Assembly (NCBI RefSeq): GCF_013359735.1
Contig: NZ_JABFMX010000005.1
Span: 152,319 to 216,318, forward strand
Direction of reading: 5' to 3'
Source: Arthrobacter sp. C9C5
Lineage (GTDB): Bacteria > Actinomycetota > Actinomycetes > Actinomycetales > Micrococcaceae
DNA: 64,000 nucleotides
Below are positions 52,383 through 60,911 of this stretch, piece by piece; within the stretch, counting starts at the first letter, position 1; each line of letters opens with the position of its first letter. The notes under the pieces were generated by a model. That model had not been told where the DNA came from. It worked only from the letters and a program-made list of their open reading frames with translations, and made no database searches. Both the position numbers and the translations under genes were made by a program.

Positions 52383-53744
52383 ATGGAGTGGCTACTGCTC
52401 GGAGCTGGACTGCTCCTCATCCTCGGCACCGGCTTCTTCGTCGCCGTTGAATTCTCACTGGTCGCTCTCGACCAGGCCACCGTGCAGCGCGCCGTGGACA
52501 ACGGCGACGCCGCCGCCGCCCCGCTGCTGAAGTGCCTGAAATCCCTGTCCACGCAGCTCTCCAGCTGCCAGCTCGGCATCACCCTGACCACGCTGCTCAC
52601 CGGCTACGTGATGGAACCCTCGGTGGGCAAGCTGCTCGAGGGCCCGCTGGGCGCCCTCGGACTCCCGGAGGCCGCGGCGACGTCGGTTTCGCTGGTCCTC
52701 GCGATGGCTCTGGCGACCCTGCTGTCGATGCTGATCGGCGAACTGGTCCCGAAGAACATGGCGATCGCACTCTCGTTCCCGGTCGGCAAGGCCCTCGCCC
52801 GGCCGCAGCTGGTCTTCACCGCGATCTTCAAGCCGGCCATCGTCGTGCTCAACGGCTTCTCCAACAAGGTCCTGAATGTCTTCGGCCTCGAGGCCAAGGA
52901 GGAAATCTCGGGCGCCCGCACCCCGGCCGAGCTCGCCTCGCTGGTGCGCCGCTCGGCCGCGATGGGAACCCTGGACGAACGGACCGCCAACTTCATCTCC
53001 CGCACCCTGAAGTTCTCCGGACGGACGGCCGCGGACGTGATGACGCCCCGGATCCGGGTGGAGACCATTGACGGCCACCAGCCGGTCTCGGACATTGTGG
53101 AGGCCGCCAAGCGCACCGGTTACTCACGCTTTCCCGTGATCGGCGAGTCCTCGGACGACATCCGCGGCGTGGTGCATGTCAAGAAGGCAATCGCCGTTCC
53201 GGTGGACCGGCGCGCCAACCTCGAAGCCGGAGCGATCATGACCGAGGTGCTCCGCGTGCCCGAAACCATCCACCTGGACGGACTGCTCGCCGAACTGCGC
53301 GAAGGCAATTTGCAGCTCGCCGTGGTGCTGGACGAGTACGGCGGAACCGCCGGGATCGCCACCCTGGAAGACCTCGTGGAAGAAATTGTCGGGGAAGTGG
53401 CCGACGAACATGACAAGGTCCGCCCCGGGCTGCTGCAGAGCGCCTCGGGGGACTGGTACTTCCCGGGCCTGTTGCGCCCGGACGAACTCTCGGAACAGAT
53501 TCCGGGCCTCACCGTCCCGGATGAGGCGGCCTACGAGACGGTCGGCGGTTACGTTATGAGCCAGCTCGGACGCATCGCGGCCGTGGGCGATATTGTCGAC
53601 GTCGGCGGCGGAAAGCTGAGCGTCACCCGTATGGACGGACGCCGGATCGACCGCATCTGCTTCAAGCCCGCACCGCCGGAGCACGAGCCGCACGGCGGCA
53701 ACAACGGGCGCATTGACGCTGCCGGAAAGGCCGGTGCCGCATGA
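52383..53744 (+). CDS. CNNM/CorC-type transporter with DUF21, CBS pair and CorC_HlyC domain
   Basis: The protein (453 residues) starts with a four-helix DUF21 membrane domain (1-170; FFVAVEFSLVALDQA and IGELVPKNMAIALS are family motifs), followed by two CBS domains (about 205-335; DVMTPRIRVETID, DEYGGTAGIATLEDLVEEIVGEV) and a CorC_HlyC domain (about 355-430). These proteins move or control Mg2+ or related divalent cations; the old name hemolysin is not supported by function here. Its stop overlaps the second CNNM gene, and it lies behind a structured leader. Confidence 0.88.
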   Translation: MEWLLLGAGLLLILGTGFFVAVEFSLVALDQATVQRAVDNGDAAAAPLLKCLKSLSTQLSSCQLGITLTTLLTGYVMEPSVGKLLEGPLGALGLPEAAATSVSLVLAMALATLLSMLIGELVPKNMAIALSFPVGKALARPQLVFTAIFKPAIVVLNGFSNKVLNVFGLEAKEEISGARTPAELASLVRRSAAMGTLDERTANFISRTLKFSGRTAADVMTPRIRVETIDGHQPVSDIVEAAKRTGYSRFPVIGESSDDIRGVVHVKKAIAVPVDRRANLEAGAIMTEVLRVPETIHLDGLLAELREGNLQLAVVLDEYGGTAGIATLEDLVEEIVGEVADEHDKVRPGLLQSASGDWYFPGLLRPDELSEQIPGLTVPDEAAYETVGGYVMSQLGRIAAVGDIVDVGGGKLSVTRMDGRRIDRICFKPAPPEHEPHGGNNGRIDAAGKAGAA

Positions 53745-54802
53745 GCGACTGGCTGGGAATACTCTGGCTCGCGATACTGCTGTTGGGCAACGCGTTCTTC
53801 GTCGCGGCGGAATTCGCCGTCATGTCCGCCCGCCGCAGCCAAATCGAGCCCCTCGCCGAGTCCGGGTCCAAGCGGGCCCAGACCACGCTGCGGGCCATGG
53901 AAAACGTCTCGCTCATGCTGGCCTGCGCCCAGCTCGGGATCACGGTCTGCTCGCTGCTGATCCTGCAGGTGGCCGAGCCGGCCATCCACCACCTCATGGC
54001 CGTTCCGCTGGAGGCGCTCGGGGTCCCGATGGAGATGGCCGACGTCGTGGCGTTCGCCATCGCGCTGCTGGCGGTCACCTTCCTGCACGTGACTTTCGGC
54101 GAGATGGTGCCGAAGAACATCTCCGTCTCGGTGGCGGACAAGGCGGCCCTGCTGCTGGCCCCGCCGCTGATGTTCATTGCCCGGGCGGTCAAGCCGGCGA
54201 TCGTGGCCCTCAACTGGTCCGCGAACCACATCCTGAAGCTGATGCGGATCGAGCCGAAGGACGAGGTGACCTCCTCCTTCACGCTTGAGGAAGTCCAGTC
54301 CATCGTGCAGGAGTCCACCCGGCACGGCCTGGTGGACGACGACGCGGGACTGATCACGGGTGCGCTGGAGTTCTCCGAACATACTGCGTCCCAGGTCATG
54401 GTTCCGTTGGACAAACTCGTGATGCTCAAGGCCGCCACGACGCCGGAGGAGTTCGAGAAGGCCGTCAGCCGCACCGGTTTCTCCCGCTTCCCGATGCTCG
54501 ACGACGAGGGCATGCTCTCGGGCTACCTCCACATCAAGGACGTGCTGTCGATCCCGGAGGCCGGCTACCAGCACCCGATCGCGGAAAGCCGCATCCGCTC
54601 GCTGGCCAACCTGGCCATGGAAGACGAGATCGAAAAGGCGATGTCCGTCATGCAGCGCACCGGTTCACACCTTGCCCGTGTGATTGGTCCGGACGGGCAC
54701 ACCCAGGGCGTGCTGTTCCTGGAAGACGTGATTGAGCAGCTGGTCGGGGAGATCCGGGACGCCACGCAGGCAACCGGCTACCGCAGGCTCGGACAGGACT
54801 AG
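53741..54802 (+). CDS. CNNM-type transporter with DUF21 and CBS pair, no CorC domain
   Basis: The protein (353 residues, ATG overlapping the previous stop) has the DUF21 domain (FFVAAEFAVMSARRSQIE, FGEMVPKNISVSV) and a CBS pair (VMVPLDKLVMLK, VLFLEDVIEQLVGEI). It ends about 20 residues after the CBS domains, so the C-terminal CorC_HlyC domain of its neighbour is missing. The two likely form a hetero-pair in the membrane for divalent-cation transport. This tandem of a long and a short CNNM is common in actinobacteria. Confidence 0.88.
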   Translation: MSDWLGILWLAILLLGNAFFVAAEFAVMSARRSQIEPLAESGSKRAQTTLRAMENVSLMLACAQLGITVCSLLILQVAEPAIHHLMAVPLEALGVPMEMADVVAFAIALLAVTFLHVTFGEMVPKNISVSVADKAALLLAPPLMFIARAVKPAIVALNWSANHILKLMRIEPKDEVTSSFTLEEVQSIVQESTRHGLVDDDAGLITGALEFSEHTASQVMVPLDKLVMLKAATTPEEFEKAVSRTGFSRFPMLDDEGMLSGYLHIKDVLSIPEAGYQHPIAESRIRSLANLAMEDEIEKAMSVMQRTGSHLARVIGPDGHTQGVLFLEDVIEQLVGEIRDATQATGYRRLGQD

Positions 54803-54812
54803 CGGAGACGGG

Positions 54813-54872
54813 CAACACGAGTCTGACCCTAAATAGGAATGATTCCCATTTAGGGTTAGACTCGTTGTGTTG
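54813..54872. promoter_or_regulatory. Zur-box-like palindrome at the apex of a 60-bp inverted repeat
   Basis: The 22-bp left arm (54813-54834) pairs with 54848-54872 with one mismatch and a small bulge. The apex GGAATGATTCC at 54836-54846 lies in AATAGGAATGATTCCCATT, a match to AT-rich Zur/Fur-type boxes of actinobacteria. It is 36-95 bp upstream of znuA and just after the CNNM stop. It may be both a terminator for the CNNM genes and the zinc-responsive operator and promoter of znuACB. Confidence 0.75.
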
Positions 54873-54907
54873 CTAATGCTTCTCAATAACAGATCCGAGG
54901 TATTTCC

Positions 54908-55825
54908 GTGCGCCGTTCTGCCGCCGCTCTTCTCCTTGCCGGCCTCAGCAGCCTTCTGCTGACGGCCTGCGGCCCGACGTCGGCCGGCGACCGGCCCGGC
55001 GCGGGCGACGGCGTCGTTGAGGTGGTGGCCTCGACCAGCGTGTACGGCGACATCGTCCGCAGCGTCGGCGGCGACAAGGTGCGGGTCACCTCGATCATCA
55101 GCCGGACCAGCCAGGATCCGCACTCCTACGAGGCCACCACGCAGGACAAGCTGGCCATCTCCAAGGCCGAACTGGTGGTGGAGAACGGCGGCGGCTACGA
55201 CGATTTCCTGGACAAGCTGGCCGGGGATACCGGGTTGGACGGGAAGAACCTGCTCAACGCCGTCAAGGTCTCCGGGCTGGCCTCCGGGAGCCCAGTCACG
55301 TTCAACGAACACGTCTGGTACAGCCCCGCCGCGATGAGCCGGCTGGCGGACGCGCTGGCGGAGAAGCTGGGCGCCCTCGAGCCTTCTTCGGCCGGGGACT
55401 TCCGGAACAACGCCACGGCGCTGAAGAAGGAGCTCGGCGGACTGGAAACCCGGCTGTCGGGACTCAAGGCCTCGGCGGCCCACGGCGGCGTCGCCGTCAC
55501 GGAACCCGTGCCGCTCTACCTGTTGGAAGCTGCGGGCCTGCAGAACCGGACGCCGGCCGAATACAGCGCCGCCATCGAAGCCGGCTCGGATGTTCCACCC
55601 GCCGTGCTCCGCTCCGCCATCGACGTCGTGAAGTCCGGCGGGATCCGTCTGCTGGCCTACAACCCGCAGACGGAAGGGCCACAGACCCGCGCGCTCAAGG
55701 ACGCCGCCGTCGCCGCCGGCGTTCCCGTCGTGGACTTCAGTGAGACCCTGCCGGAGGGTCAGGCGTACCTGCAGTGGATGACCGGCAACGTGGACAACCT
55801 GGCCAAGGCCCTCGTCCGGGGCTAG
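54908..55825 (+). CDS. znuA: Zinc ABC transporter substrate-binding lipoprotein
   Basis: The protein (305 residues, GTG start) has a lipoprotein signal with LLTAC and lipidated Cys21. It is a cluster A-I metal-binding protein: DPHSYE (His ligand), NEHVWYSP (His ligand), VTEPVPLYLL and VDFSETLP (last acidic ligand). The flexible His-rich loop of Gram-negative ZnuA is absent, as is usual for AztC-like or actinobacterial forms. It captures Zn2+ (Mn2+ cannot be excluded) for the ATPase and permease encoded next, under the Zur-like box. Confidence 0.9.
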   Translation: MRRSAAALLLAGLSSLLLTACGPTSAGDRPGAGDGVVEVVASTSVYGDIVRSVGGDKVRVTSIISRTSQDPHSYEATTQDKLAISKAELVVENGGGYDDFLDKLAGDTGLDGKNLLNAVKVSGLASGSPVTFNEHVWYSPAAMSRLADALAEKLGALEPSSAGDFRNNATALKKELGGLETRLSGLKASAAHGGVAVTEPVPLYLLEAAGLQNRTPAEYSAAIEAGSDVPPAVLRSAIDVVKSGGIRLLAYNPQTEGPQTRALKDAAVAAGVPVVDFSETLPEGQAYLQWMTGNVDNLAKALVRG

Positions 55826-55889
55826 CCCGGCCTAAGATAATCGCAACGGCGTGGGCACCTGGCCTAAGCAGAAATCGAGGAAAACCCAG

Positions 55890-56705
55890 TTGACACCCGT
55901 AGTGAGCCTGCGCGGAGCCTCCCTCACGTTCGGCAACCGGACCTTATGGAAGGACCTGGACCTGGACATCCACCCCGGTGAATTCTTCGCCGTGTTGGGA
56001 CCCAACGGCAGCGGCAAGACCACCCTCCTCAAGGTCCTGCTCGGCCTGCAGGAACTGAGCTCCGGGACCGCCGTCCTGGACGGCCAGCCCATCACCCGGG
56101 GCAGCCGGCGGATCGGCTACGTCCCGCAGCAGGAATCGTTCGACCCGGACACCCCGCTGCGCGCCAGGGACCTGGTGGGCCTCGGCGTCGACGGTCACCG
56201 CTGGGGGATCCGCCTCGGCGGGGCCAGCGTGAACCGCAGGATCGACGGGCTGCTCGCCGAGGTGGGTGCGCAGGACTACGCCAAGGTCCCGGTCGGAAAG
56301 CTCTCCGGCGGTGAGCAGCAGCGGCTGCGGGTGGCCCAGGCCCTCGCCACGGAGCCCAAGGTGCTGCTGTGCGATGAACCGCTGCTCTCGCTGGACCTGC
56401 ACCACCAGCAGGCGGTCAGCGCGCTGATCAACAAACAGTGCCACGAGCAGGACAGCGCGGTGATCTTTGTGACCCACGAGATCAACCCGATCATGGATTA
56501 CGTGGACCGCGTGCTCTACCTGGCCGGCGGCCGTTTCCGGGTGGGCACGCCCGAGGAAGTCATGACCACGGAGGTCCTGTCGGATCTGTACGGCAGCCAT
56601 GTGGAAGTGATCCGCGCCAACGGCCGGCTGATCGTGGTGGGCCTGCCGGACGCGACGACGCACCACCACGAGGACGCCCACTCGATCGCAGGGGAGGTGG
56701 GCTAG
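55890..56705 (+). CDS. znuC: Zinc ABC transporter ATPase
   Basis: The TTG at 55890, with GAGG at nine bases, gives a 271-residue protein starting LTPVVSLRGASLTFG; a GTG at 55851 has no site. It has Walker A GPNGSGKTT, Q-loop VPQQE, signature [17 protein letters not shown], Walker B VLLCDEPLLSLD and the H-loop FVTHE. The C terminus carries a metal-binding-like HHHEDAHS. It is coupled to the permease gene, whose ATG follows the stop without a gap. Confidence 0.92.
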   Translation: MTPVVSLRGASLTFGNRTLWKDLDLDIHPGEFFAVLGPNGSGKTTLLKVLLGLQELSSGTAVLDGQPITRGSRRIGYVPQQESFDPDTPLRARDLVGLGVDGHRWGIRLGGASVNRRIDGLLAEVGAQDYAKVPVGKLSGGEQQRLRVAQALATEPKVLLCDEPLLSLDLHHQQAVSALINKQCHEQDSAVIFVTHEINPIMDYVDRVLYLAGGRFRVGTPEEVMTTEVLSDLYGSHVEVIRANGRLIVVGLPDATTHHHEDAHSIAGEVG

Positions 56706-57593
56706 ATGGATCTGGACAGCGTGCTCCATGCGATCTTCAACTTCGAGAACTACGGCGAACTGCTGGTGCTGGTGCAGAACTCCATCTGGGCCGGCGCGGT
56801 GCTGGGCCTGCTCGGCGGCCTGGTGGGCACCTTCGTGATGAAGCGTGACCTCGCCTTCGCGGTGCACGGCATCTCCGAACTCTCCTTCGCCGGCGCGGCC
56901 TTCGCCCTGCTGGTCGGCGCCGACGTGGTGCTCGGCTCGCTCGCCGGATCGGTGGTGGCGGCGCTGCTGCTGGGCCTGATGGGGGTCCGGGCCAGGGACA
57001 AGAACTCGACCATCGGGGTGCTCATGCCGTTCGGCCTGGGTCTGGGCATTCTCTTCCTCTCGCTCTACGAGGGCCGGGCCGCGAACAAGTTCGGCCTGCT
57101 CACCGGCCAGATTGTGTCCGTCGGCACCGTGCAGCTGCAGGTCCTGGCGGTTGCCGCCGTCGTCGTTATGCTGGCGCTGATCGCCATCTGGCGGCCGCTG
57201 ACCTTCGCGAGCGTGGACCCCCGGGTGGCCGCGGCGCGGGGTGTCCCGGTGCGCGGGCTGGCGCTGGGCTTCATGCTGCTGCTGGGCGTGAGCGTGGCCC
57301 TGTCCATCCAGATCGTCGGCGCGCTGCTGGTGCTGGCGCTGCTGATCACTCCGGCCGCCGCGGCCCTGCGAGTGACCTCGTCGCCGCGGCTGGTGGTGCT
57401 CCTCAGCGTGGTCTTCGCGGTGACGGCAACCGTGGGCGGGATCCTGCTGGCGCTCGGCGGCCGGCTCCCGATCAGCCCCTACGTGACCACGCTGTCCTTT
57501 CTGATCTACGTGGTGTGCCGGGTGATCGGCGGCATCCGGGAGCGGCGCGGCTACAACGGCCGGATCGTCCCGCCGGCGCCGGCGCAGGGATAG
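56706..57593 (+). CDS. znuB: Zinc ABC transporter permease
   Basis: The protein (295 residues) has eight or nine hydrophobic helices and the ABC-3 family pattern, including the cytoplasmic loop FASVDPRVAAARGVPVRGL and the preceding VKRDLAFAVHGISELSFAGAA region (cited for HGISELSFAG). It forms the membrane channel of the zinc importer with ZnuC and ZnuA. The ATG follows the znuC TAG directly. The last 20 residues are a short basic tail. Confidence 0.92.
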   Translation: MDLDSVLHAIFNFENYGELLVLVQNSIWAGAVLGLLGGLVGTFVMKRDLAFAVHGISELSFAGAAFALLVGADVVLGSLAGSVVAALLLGLMGVRARDKNSTIGVLMPFGLGLGILFLSLYEGRAANKFGLLTGQIVSVGTVQLQVLAVAAVVVMLALIAIWRPLTFASVDPRVAAARGVPVRGLALGFMLLLGVSVALSIQIVGALLVLALLITPAAAALRVTSSPRLVVLLSVVFAVTATVGGILLALGGRLPISPYVTTLSFLIYVVCRVIGGIRERRGYNGRIVPPAPAQG

Positions 57594-57673
57594 GTCCAGG
57601 GACCCGTTCCTTCCCCGCCGTGCCGTTCGTCCGGATGGTCGCTTCGGGCAGCGGCCGGAAGTACAGTGCAGGC

Positions 57674-58615
57674 ATGGGGGATAAACAGAGAAGAACGCTG
57701 CGGCCGTTTCTGCGCCTAGTGGTGCTCATGCTGCTGCTCTCGACGGCGGCTTCCGGATGCCTTGCGGAGCCGCGGCAGCCGGACCTGTCCGGCCGGGAGG
57801 ACTTCGCCCGGAGTGTCATGTCCGCAGCTGTGTCCGGCTCCGTAGAAAGCGTCGAAGCTCTGGTCGACCCGGTCTTCAGCAACACCCGGCCCGAAGCCCA
57901 ACAGCTGGTCGACTCCGCCCGGGGCTGGACTCCGGGCTCTTGGCAGCTCGGGATCAGCAACGATTTCCCGGAGGTAGCCAACGTCACCGCCTCGCGGAAC
58001 GGACACGCCTCCGCCGTCCGCTTCGCGATCTCGTGGAGCGATGACCGCTGGGTCCTGGTGATGGGGGAGTCAACGGGCGGCCCGAGCGGCGGTGCAAGCG
58101 TCGGAGCGAAGCCCGTCGGCCCCGGCGCCGATCCCAAGATCCTGTCCGAAGGGGCCGCTCCGACTACGGGCGCTTCAAGCCAGCCGACGGAGCCGACGCA
58201 GCCGGCCGGCCCGCGCGCGGCATGCCCCGCCAGCACAGCCGGAACTGGCTCCGGTACTGGCACCGACGCACTGACCTGCCGGACGTTCACCTCGACGTCG
58301 GGCTACGCCCGCGGCCACAACATGCAATGGCTGACATCGTCGCCGCTGCACGTGAGCTTTGACCGGATGGACGGGGTTACCATGGTGGTCCGGATGCCGT
58401 GCGGCGTACTGAACGTCCCTGTTTCAGTGGACAATTTCGGGCTGGTTCCCGACACGGCCCGCATGGCGGAGTCGGCCGACGGCTGCGCCGGCCCGGATAC
58501 GGAACACCGGGCCTGGACAAGTGCCTTTTTCAAGGCGCCGCTGGTCTACCAGCTGGATTCCGCAGAGCTCGTGCTTACCAGTGAGCTCGGCCAGGTCCGG
58601 TTCAAGCAGAACTGA
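57674..58615 (+). CDS. Lipoprotein with META/HslJ-like C-terminal domain
   Basis: ATG 57674 gives 313 residues with a lipoprotein signal ending AASGC (Cys29). The middle is a Ser/Thr/Pro/Ala-rich linker after a small domain (about 35-150). The last ~115 residues follow the META/HslJ pattern: VVRMPCGVLNVPVSVD, RMAESADGCAG, EHRAWTSAFFKAPLVYQLD and LVLTSELGQVRF. META domains are known from heat-shock and stress lipoproteins of unknown ligand. It lies 80 bp after znuB on the same strand, with its own site, and a zinc link is only by position. Confidence 0.68.
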   Translation: MGDKQRRTLRPFLRLVVLMLLLSTAASGCLAEPRQPDLSGREDFARSVMSAAVSGSVESVEALVDPVFSNTRPEAQQLVDSARGWTPGSWQLGISNDFPEVANVTASRNGHASAVRFAISWSDDRWVLVMGESTGGPSGGASVGAKPVGPGADPKILSEGAAPTTGASSQPTEPTQPAGPRAACPASTAGTGSGTGTDALTCRTFTSTSGYARGHNMQWLTSSPLHVSFDRMDGVTMVVRMPCGVLNVPVSVDNFGLVPDTARMAESADGCAGPDTEHRAWTSAFFKAPLVYQLDSAELVLTSELGQVRFKQN

Positions 58616-58685
58616 GGTGCGGGACGCAATTTCACGCTTCGCCCCGCCGCTGCTGGAACTCAGGATGTCCGCGCCGCTGGGCTGA

Positions 58686-59561
58686 CTAGCATTTTCGGCG
58701 TCCGCGGTAGTGGTGGAGAACCCGGAGGAATTCGTCGGCTGACAGTCCTTCAAGGGTGAGTCCAAAGACGTGTCCGCGTCCTACGAAGAGCTTCTGGACG
58801 AGTGTTTCATCCGACGGCGATTTAGTGAGGATCCAGCGGGCGAAGTGAGGCGTGAGGTGCTGGAGATGCTTGCATCGCTCATGCATCTCGTCCCCTGCGC
58901 TGTACCCGGTGCCGATCACCAGACCCCGCTGCCGGCGGCGCTGGACCCGCCGGAGAGCCTCTCCGATGAGCAGGACTTCCTCGACCGCGTGCAGGGAATA
59001 CTCCTGCGCGGCAAAATCCGTGAGGCCGACGGGCGCGGTGAGTCCGAGTGCCGCGTAGGCGTCCAGGACAATTTCGAAGTTGTAGGGCTGAAACGTGAGG
59101 AAGTCCCGGATAAAGCGCTCACCCGAGAACTTGGATTGGATGCTGCGCACAAGGCTTTCGGTCTTCCCATGCCTATGCCAGCGGCTTGGGTGCGGGGTGC
59201 CGTCGTGCAGGCTGATCTCCATCGCCACGGCAAATGGTCCGTCGGACCGCAGGTCCCGGTCGAAGGCAGTAAGGGTTTCCGTTGTGAACGTGCCGAAACA
59301 CTTGAGCCCGTCCGCTATCTGGGCCCTTCGATGGCTGCGCTCCGTCTCCCGTAGCCACGCTGAAAACAGGGCGGCTTCGCGGCGGTGTTCCTTGGTCAAT
59401 CCGCGGGCCAAGAGTGTTTCCTCGGAGACAGCGGCCGACCGCTCGGCCGACCGCTCGGCCGCTGTCCGGTCCTCGTCCTCCGTTTTCAGCCGGTACTCCG
59501 CCCACACCCGTTCCGCCAACTCCGACAGGATCCGGGCCCGCTCGCTATCCAGCTCGTTCAT
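58686..59561 (-). CDS. Unrecognised 291-residue protein between znu and zur
   Basis: No family was recognised. The N terminus (1-75) is very helical and charged with an AERSAERSAA repeat. The middle contains GTFTTETLTAFDRDLRSDGPFAVAMEIS (cited for DGPFAVAMEISLHDG) and the His-rich RWHRHGKTE; the C-terminal part is Arg/His rich (HHYRGRRKC). There is no signal peptide or membrane segment. It is a soluble protein, convergent with the META lipoprotein gene and 78 bp upstream of nothing known on its strand. Its GC is somewhat lower than its neighbours, so it may be acquired. Confidence 0.65.
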   Translation of the reverse strand: MNELDSERARILSELAERVWAEYRLKTEDEDRTAAERSAERSAAVSEETLLARGLTKEHRREAALFSAWLRETERSHRRAQIADGLKCFGTFTTETLTAFDRDLRSDGPFAVAMEISLHDGTPHPSRWHRHGKTESLVRSIQSKFSGERFIRDFLTFQPYNFEIVLDAYAALGLTAPVGLTDFAAQEYSLHAVEEVLLIGEALRRVQRRRQRGLVIGTGYSAGDEMHERCKHLQHLTPHFARWILTKSPSDETLVQKLFVGRGHVFGLTLEGLSADEFLRVLHHYRGRRKC

Positions 59562-59639
59562 GGACCTGATCCTAAGGGCCGGTCTCCTAGATGTGCTCGT
59601 AACCGGTCTTATAGGACCGACAGGACCAGCCGGGGTTCT

Positions 59640-60134
59640 CTAGCGTCCGGCCTGCAGGGCCGCGCAGTCGGGGCACAGCCCGAAGATTTCCACGGTGTGT
59701 TCGACGGCGGTGAAGCCGTGCTCGCTCGCGATCCGCGCGGCCCAGGCCTCGACGGCGGGTGCTTCGACCTCGACGGCCTTGCCGCAATTGCGGCACAGCA
59801 GGTGGTGGTGGTGCCCGGTGACGGCGCAACGTCGGTAGACCACCTCGCCGTCGGCGTTCCGCAGCACGTCCACCAGGCCGTCGTCGGCGAGGGACTGCAG
59901 GATCCGGTAGGAGGTGGCGAGCGAAACCGAGGTGCCCCGCTCCTGCAGGATGCGGTGCAGTTCCTGGGTGCTGACGAAGTCGGCCAGCTCGTCCAGGGCG
60001 GCGCTGACGGCCAGCCGCTGCTTCGTGACGCGTTGTTCCTTACCCGGTTCCTTGCCAGCTGGCTGATCCTTCGGGCCGGCGACGGCGGCCTCGGCCGGCG
60101 CCTGGCTGCCGCCGGTGGTGGCGCCGTGGGACAT
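59640..60134 (-). CDS. zur: Fur-family zinc uptake regulator
   Basis: The protein (164 residues) has a long Ala/Lys-rich N terminus, then the winged helix (STQELHRILQERGTSVSLATSYRIL), cited for SLATSYRILQSL, and the metal sites: Cys103, a His run at 108-111, and the structural zinc cysteines Cys114, Cys117, Cys154 and Cys157 (CRNC and CPDC). This layout is Zur rather than Fur or PerR. It should repress znuACB when zinc is sufficient, through the box at 54836. No such box is seen at its own promoter. Confidence 0.88.
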   Translation of the reverse strand: MSHGATTGGSQAPAEAAVAGPKDQPAGKEPGKEQRVTKQRLAVSAALDELADFVSTQELHRILQERGTSVSLATSYRILQSLADDGLVDVLRNADGEVVYRRCAVTGHHHHLLCRNCGKAVEVEAPAVEAWAARIASEHGFTAVEHTVEIFGLCPDCAALQAGR

Positions 60135-60241
60135 GGGGGGAACTCGCTTCGCTGGGGGTCATGCTGCGGGTAGTGGCAGGTTCCCAGATTACCAGCCGGG
60201 CCACGTGGACACCGCTTCGCAGGGCACCATAGGCTGGCCGG

Positions 60242-60898
60242 ATGAAGCTGACGAAATTCACCCACGCCTGCGTCCGTCTCGAAAAGGAAGGCCGCGTGCT
60301 GGTGCTGGACCCGGGTACCTTCTCCGAGGCTGAGCAGGCCCTCGCCGGTGCGGACGCCGTCCTGATCACCCATGAGCACGCGGATCACGTCGACGTCGAC
60401 GCAGTCACCGATGCCCTGCTGGCGAACAAGGAGCTGCAGCTCTTTGCTCCCGACGGCGTGGCGTCCCAGTTGCGAGGCAAGGCGCCCGGGGCGGCGGAAC
60501 GGATCAACACGGTGGCAGCGGGCAGCAGCTTCGACGCGGCCGGTTTTGCCATCCGGAGCTTCGGCGGCCAGCACGCCCTCATCCATCCGCAGATCCCGGT
60601 GGTCGCCAACGTCGGCTATCTGGTGGACTCCAACGTCTACCACCCGGGGGATTCCTTTGCGATCCCGGACGGCATCGACGTGCAGACCCTGCTGGTGCCG
60701 ATCCACGCCCCGTGGAACAAAGTGGGTGAAGTGGTGGACTTCGTGATCGGCGTGCGTGCGCCGCGGGCGTTCCCGATCCACGACGCCCTGCTGAACGACA
60801 CGGGACGCGGCCTGGTGGAGGGGCATGTCACGCGGATCGGCGCCAGGTACGGCACCGAATACCGGCACCTTTCCAGCGGCGAATCGGTGGAGGTCTAG
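60242..60898 (+). CDS. MBL-fold metal-dependent hydrolase (UPF0173/UlaG-like)
   Basis: The protein (218 residues) has the small UlaG-like MBL plan: FTHACVRLE near the start, ITHEHADHVD (H-x-H-x-D-H metal motif), FGGQHALIHP, and late LVPIHAPWNK and FPIHDALLND. Two zinc or manganese ions are expected. Members include L-ascorbate-6-P lactonase, but the substrate here is unknown. It is divergent from zur with a 107-bp gap and convergent with the desulfhydrase gene. Confidence 0.85.
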   Translation: MKLTKFTHACVRLEKEGRVLVLDPGTFSEAEQALAGADAVLITHEHADHVDVDAVTDALLANKELQLFAPDGVASQLRGKAPGAAERINTVAAGSSFDAAGFAIRSFGGQHALIHPQIPVVANVGYLVDSNVYHPGDSFAIPDGIDVQTLLVPIHAPWNKVGEVVDFVIGVRAPRAFPIHDALLNDTGRGLVEGHVTRIGARYGTEYRHLSSGESVEV

Positions 60899-60911
60899 TT
60901 TCCGCTACTGG

